Below, one piece after another: positions 61,539-64,000 of a stretch of 64,000 bases of DNA. The first letter of the stretch is position 1; the number at the start of each line of letters is the position of its first letter. The position numbers were made by a program, and so were the translations under genes. Source of the DNA: Pseudomonas thivervalensis (GTDB taxonomy: Bacteria; Pseudomonadota; Gammaproteobacteria; Pseudomonadales; Pseudomonadaceae). Where the stretch lies: the NCBI RefSeq assembly GCF_001269655.1, contig NZ_LHVE01000020.1, positions 682,001 to 746,000 of the forward strand, written 5' to 3'. The notes below the pieces were generated by a model. That model was not told where the DNA came from. It searched no databases and worked only from the letters and a program-made list of their open reading frames with translations.

Positions 61539-62198
61539 ATGAAAAACGCCGAAACCCCGGTCATCAAAGTGGTGCTCTATGGTGCCATGAGCAGCCTCGG
61601 CAGTGCGTTGATGGCTGAATTGCTGCGGCGCCAGCATGAGGTCATCGCCATTCTCGACGATCTTACTGCCCTGGCTCCACGCCCGGGCCTGCGGACCAAG
61701 ACCGGCGATCTGTTCGACCCGGAGCGGGTCAAGCAAAGTGTCGCCGGTGCCAGCGCCGTGGTGTGTCTATTGAACGCACCGGGGCTGCCGATGAACAGCG
61801 AGCACGTGGAGCGCACCTTGATTCCCGGCCCGGTGGAGCAAGTCCTGGCGGTGGACGCACTGATCGCTGGCATGCAAGCGGTGAACATTACACGGCTGTT
61901 CCTGGTGGGCGACTTTGCGATGCTCGACGAAGAACAGGCCGATGACGATTTGCAGCGCCATGCCGCCGAAGAAGTGCTCGACGCCCTGAAGCACAGCACG
62001 TTGCAGTGGACCTTGATCAACGCGCCCTATGCCGCGCCTGGCCTGGGCATCGAACATTTCAGCCAGGTCAGCACCAGCCTCGAACCGGGCCTGGCCGAAT
62101 CCCTGCAGCGGCTCAACCGTGTGGCGGTCGGTATCGCCGACGAACTGCGCCTGAACCTGCATGTGGGTGAGCACGTGGATTTCGTGCCCGCCATCTAG
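61539..62198 (+). CDS. NAD(P)-binding Rossmann-fold protein (NmrA/epimerase-like)
   Basis: A 219-residue protein of the atypical SDR kind. The N-terminal strand-turn-helix KVVLYGAMSSLGSALMAELLRRQHEV has the glycine spacing of a dinucleotide site, and later blocks are TGDLFDPERVKQSVAGASAVVCLL and TRLFLVGDFAMLDEEQ. No Y-x3-K pair is evident, so it may bind NAD(P) without classical catalysis. The ATG at 61539 has GAGGA about 10 bases upstream; the longer frame lacks such support. Confidence 0.8.
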   Translation: MKNAETPVIKVVLYGAMSSLGSALMAELLRRQHEVIAILDDLTALAPRPGLRTKTGDLFDPERVKQSVAGASAVVCLLNAPGLPMNSEHVERTLIPGPVEQVLAVDALIAGMQAVNITRLFLVGDFAMLDEEQADDDLQRHAAEEVLDALKHSTLQWTLINAPYAAPGLGIEHFSQVSTSLEPGLAESLQRLNRVAVGIADELRLNLHVGEHVDFVPAI

Positions 62199-62208
62199 AG
62201 GCAAACCC

Positions 62209-62252
62209 TGTGGCGAGGGAGCTTGCTCGCGCTGGGCCGCGTAGCGGCCCTC
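62209..62252. repeat. Single REP element
   Basis: One REP copy (GGCGAGGGAGCTTGCTCGCG, GGGCCGC/GCGGCCC) between the convergent Rossmann-fold gene and LysR gene. Confidence 0.85.
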
Positions 62253-62268
62253 GAAAATCAGAGCAATC

Positions 62269-63219
62269 TCATACGGCAATCGACGGCAACGGCAATCCCG
62301 TCAACGATTCGGCACTGTTGGCCTGTTCTTCCATCAGCCAATCGACGAATTGCCGGATCAACACACCGCGCCGTTTACGCTGGGGCAAGACCACGTAATA
62401 GCCCAGTCGCGACAACACCGTTTCCGCAATCGGACGGCACAACAGGCCCTGGGCCAATAAGTTATCCACAAGGTGTCGCCAGCCGATGGCGACACCTTGG
62501 CCGCCAATCGCTGCCTGGATGAGTAGCGTGTAGTTGTCGAAGCGCAACTGCCCGGGTGCCGGCGGCGAGGTAATGCCCAATTCGCGAAATACGCCACTCC
62601 AGTCGAACCAGCTGTTGCTGTTGCCCGCGCGCAGGTGCAGCAATGGAAATTCCGCCAAGGCTTGGGCGGGCAAGGGCAGGGGACGCTCCTTGAGCAGCAG
62701 CGGACTGCATACGGGAAAGACTTCTTCGCTGAACAGCCAGCGACTTTCGCCTTGTTTGAAGCGACCGTCGCCGAACAGTACGGCAACGTCGATATCGGTA
62801 CGGAGCATGTTGTGGTTGCGTTCGCTGGTCACCAGGCTGACATCCACCTGCGGATTGGCGGCATGAAAGCGATGCAGGCGCGGCATCAGCCAATAGGCGG
62901 CGAAGGCAAAGTCCGTGGCGACCTGCAGCACTTCATGCTGGTGCTGTGCGGTGATCGCGCTCAGTCCGGCGTCGATGCTCTGCAAACCGGCCTGTACCTG
63001 CTCGAACAGGATCGTGCCCGCCTCGGTCAGTTCGATGCCGCGGTAGATGCGGTCGAATAATCGCGTACCCAGTTGCTCTTCCAGGCGCTTGATCTGCTGG
63101 CTGATGGCCGGTTGCGTGGTGCCCAGCTCAATCGCTGCCGCCGTAAAGCTCTGTTGGCGGGCGGCGGCTTCAAAGGCTCGGAACAGTTCCAGGGACAGGT
63201 TACCCAGGGCGTCATACAT
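62269..63219 (-). CDS. LysR regulator of choline sulfatase (GcvA-like)
   Basis: A 316-residue LysR-type regulator. The DNA-binding part reads LFRAFEAAARQQSFTAAAIELGTTQPAISQQIKRLEEQLG. The effector part has LQVATDFAFAAYWLMPRLHRFHAANPQVDVSLVTS and QGVAIGWRHLVDNLL, as in the GcvA/AmpR branch. It is divergent from choline sulfatase with 114 bases between, the usual arrangement for the choline-sulfatase transcription factor. The inducer is probably choline sulfate or choline; that is inference. Confidence 0.87.
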   Translation of the reverse strand: MYDALGNLSLELFRAFEAAARQQSFTAAAIELGTTQPAISQQIKRLEEQLGTRLFDRIYRGIELTEAGTILFEQVQAGLQSIDAGLSAITAQHQHEVLQVATDFAFAAYWLMPRLHRFHAANPQVDVSLVTSERNHNMLRTDIDVAVLFGDGRFKQGESRWLFSEEVFPVCSPLLLKERPLPLPAQALAEFPLLHLRAGNSNSWFDWSGVFRELGITSPPAPGQLRFDNYTLLIQAAIGGQGVAIGWRHLVDNLLAQGLLCRPIAETVLSRLGYYVVLPQRKRRGVLIRQFVDWLMEEQANSAESLTGLPLPSIAV

Positions 63220-63333
63220 AAGCTGTGCTTATCCTAGTCATTATCCTGCATGGGCTTTACCCCAAAACCCGGGGGCTACATGCTCAATCGCAGCAATGTC
63301 GCATAACTGCCTACTATGGAATGCCGCGATTAC

Positions 63334-64000
63334 ATGAAGCGCAAGAACATTCTTTTCATCATGGCCGATCAAATGGCCGCGCCAATGTTGCCGATCTACG
63401 GTCCTTCGCCGATCAAGCTGCCGAACCTGTCGCGCCTGGCCGCCGAGGGCGTGGTGTTCGACGCCGCCTATTGCAACAGCCCGTTGTGTGCGCCGTCGCG
63501 TTTTACCCTGGTGAGCGGCCAGTTGCCGAGCAAGATCGGCGCCTACGACAACGCGGCGGACTTTCCCGCAGACGTGCCGACCTACGCCCATTACCTGCGC
63601 CGCCTCGGCTACCGCACGGCGTTGTCCGGCAAGATGCACTTTTGCGGCCCCGACCAACTGCACGGCTACGAAGAGCGCCTGACCAGTGACATTTACCCGG
63701 CCGACTACGGTTGGGCGGTGAACTGGGACGAGCCGGACGTGCGGCCGAGCTGGTATCACAACATGTCGTCGGTGTTGCAGGCAGGGCCTTGCGTGCGCAC
63801 CAACCAGCTGGATTTCGATGAAGAAGTGGTGTTCAAGGCCCAGCAGTACCTGTTCGATCACATCCGCGAGGACGGTGACCAGCCGTTCTGCCTGACCGTG
63901 TCGATGACCCACCCACACGACCCGTACACGATTCCCAAGGCCTTCTGGGATTTGTATGACGACAATGACATCCCGTTGCCCCAGACCCCGGCGCAAGTGG
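63334..64000 (+). CDS. betC: Choline sulfatase, 3' end beyond window
   Basis: The first 222 codons of a type I sulfatase that hydrolyses choline-O-sulfate to choline and sulfate, feeding glycine betaine synthesis. The N terminus MKRKNILFIMADQMAAPMLP has the metal-binding Asp. The formylglycine motif C-x-P-S-R is in NSPLCAPSRFTLVSGQ, with Cys as the residue to be modified. GKMHFCGPDQLHGYEERLT follows, as in BetC. An in-frame ATG at 63316 would add six residues. The gene continues past position 64000. Confidence 0.92.
   Translation, partial: MKRKNILFIMADQMAAPMLPIYGPSPIKLPNLSRLAAEGVVFDAAYCNSPLCAPSRFTLVSGQLPSKIGAYDNAADFPADVPTYAHYLRRLGYRTALSGKMHFCGPDQLHGYEERLTSDIYPADYGWAVNWDEPDVRPSWYHNMSSVLQAGPCVRTNQLDFDEEVVFKAQQYLFDHIREDGDQPFCLTVSMTHPHDPYTIPKAFWDLYDDNDIPLPQTPAQV

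Overview
The window is chromosomal DNA of a Pseudomonas, most likely of the P. fluorescens group. The evidence is high GC, dense genes with short Shine-Dalgarno spacings, many pseudomonad REP/BIME palindromes between genes, and two blocks that I recognise as P. aeruginosa PAO1 neighbourhoods: lptA/hdtS-gmhB-glyS-glyQ-tag-lpxL (about PA0005-PA0011), and metNIQ, znuBC-zur-znuA, thrB, polA, engB, cc4, dsbA, dgcH, ampDh2, kinB-algB, gltP (about PA5505 down to PA5479). Both blocks lie near the replication origin. No tRNA, rRNA, CRISPR array, complete insertion sequence or prophage was seen.

Layout. 0-3.6 kb: an Abi_2/HEPN gene and a divergent OmpR-type regulator/histidine kinase pair. 3.8-9.7 kb: phospholipid and lipopolysaccharide acyltransferases, heptose phosphatase, glycyl-tRNA synthetase and a DNA repair glycosylase. 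9.7-15.4 kb: an accessory stretch with two gene remnants (VOC protein, LysR regulator), an SDR, a secreted tandem-repeat protein after ohr, a diguanylate cyclase, a TetR/GST pair with two matching operators, and a DUF1311 protein. 15.5-22.5 kb: a one-strand phosphonate island (LysR regulator, aminoethylphosphonate ABC importer, PhnX, FAD oxidoreductase) with no visible phnW transaminase. 22.5-23.4 kb: a possible transposase scrap and a DUF6124 gene behind a structured leader with competing pairings. 23.7-33.7 kb: methionine uptake, large catalase, zinc uptake with Zur, and homoserine kinase. 34-37.5 kb: polA and a candidate ErsA-type sRNA. 37.5-45.6 kb: engB, cytochromes c, dsbA, c-di-GMP enzymes and a peptidoglycan amidase. 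45.6-50.2 kb: kinB-algB and a divergent envelope operon behind a sigma-54-type promoter. 50.8-62.2 kb: transporters (GltP, Na/Pi, TerC, CitMHS), a membrane peptidase and small enzymes. 62.3-64 kb: a LysR regulator divergent from choline sulfatase, which runs off the end.

Points most worth checking: (1) PolA has Val and Glu where E. coli Pol I has the exonuclease aspartates D355 and D424, so proofreading may be lost. (2) The DUF6124 leader has one CTACTAA that can pair with either of two TTAGTAG copies. (3) A strong sigma-54 promoter match faces algB, itself a sigma-54 activator. (4) ohr is followed by a secreted protein made of four 13-residue repeats. (5) The phosphonate island may use an oxidative route in place of PhnW. 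Functions are assigned by reading the translated sequence and from family knowledge; no database search was run.
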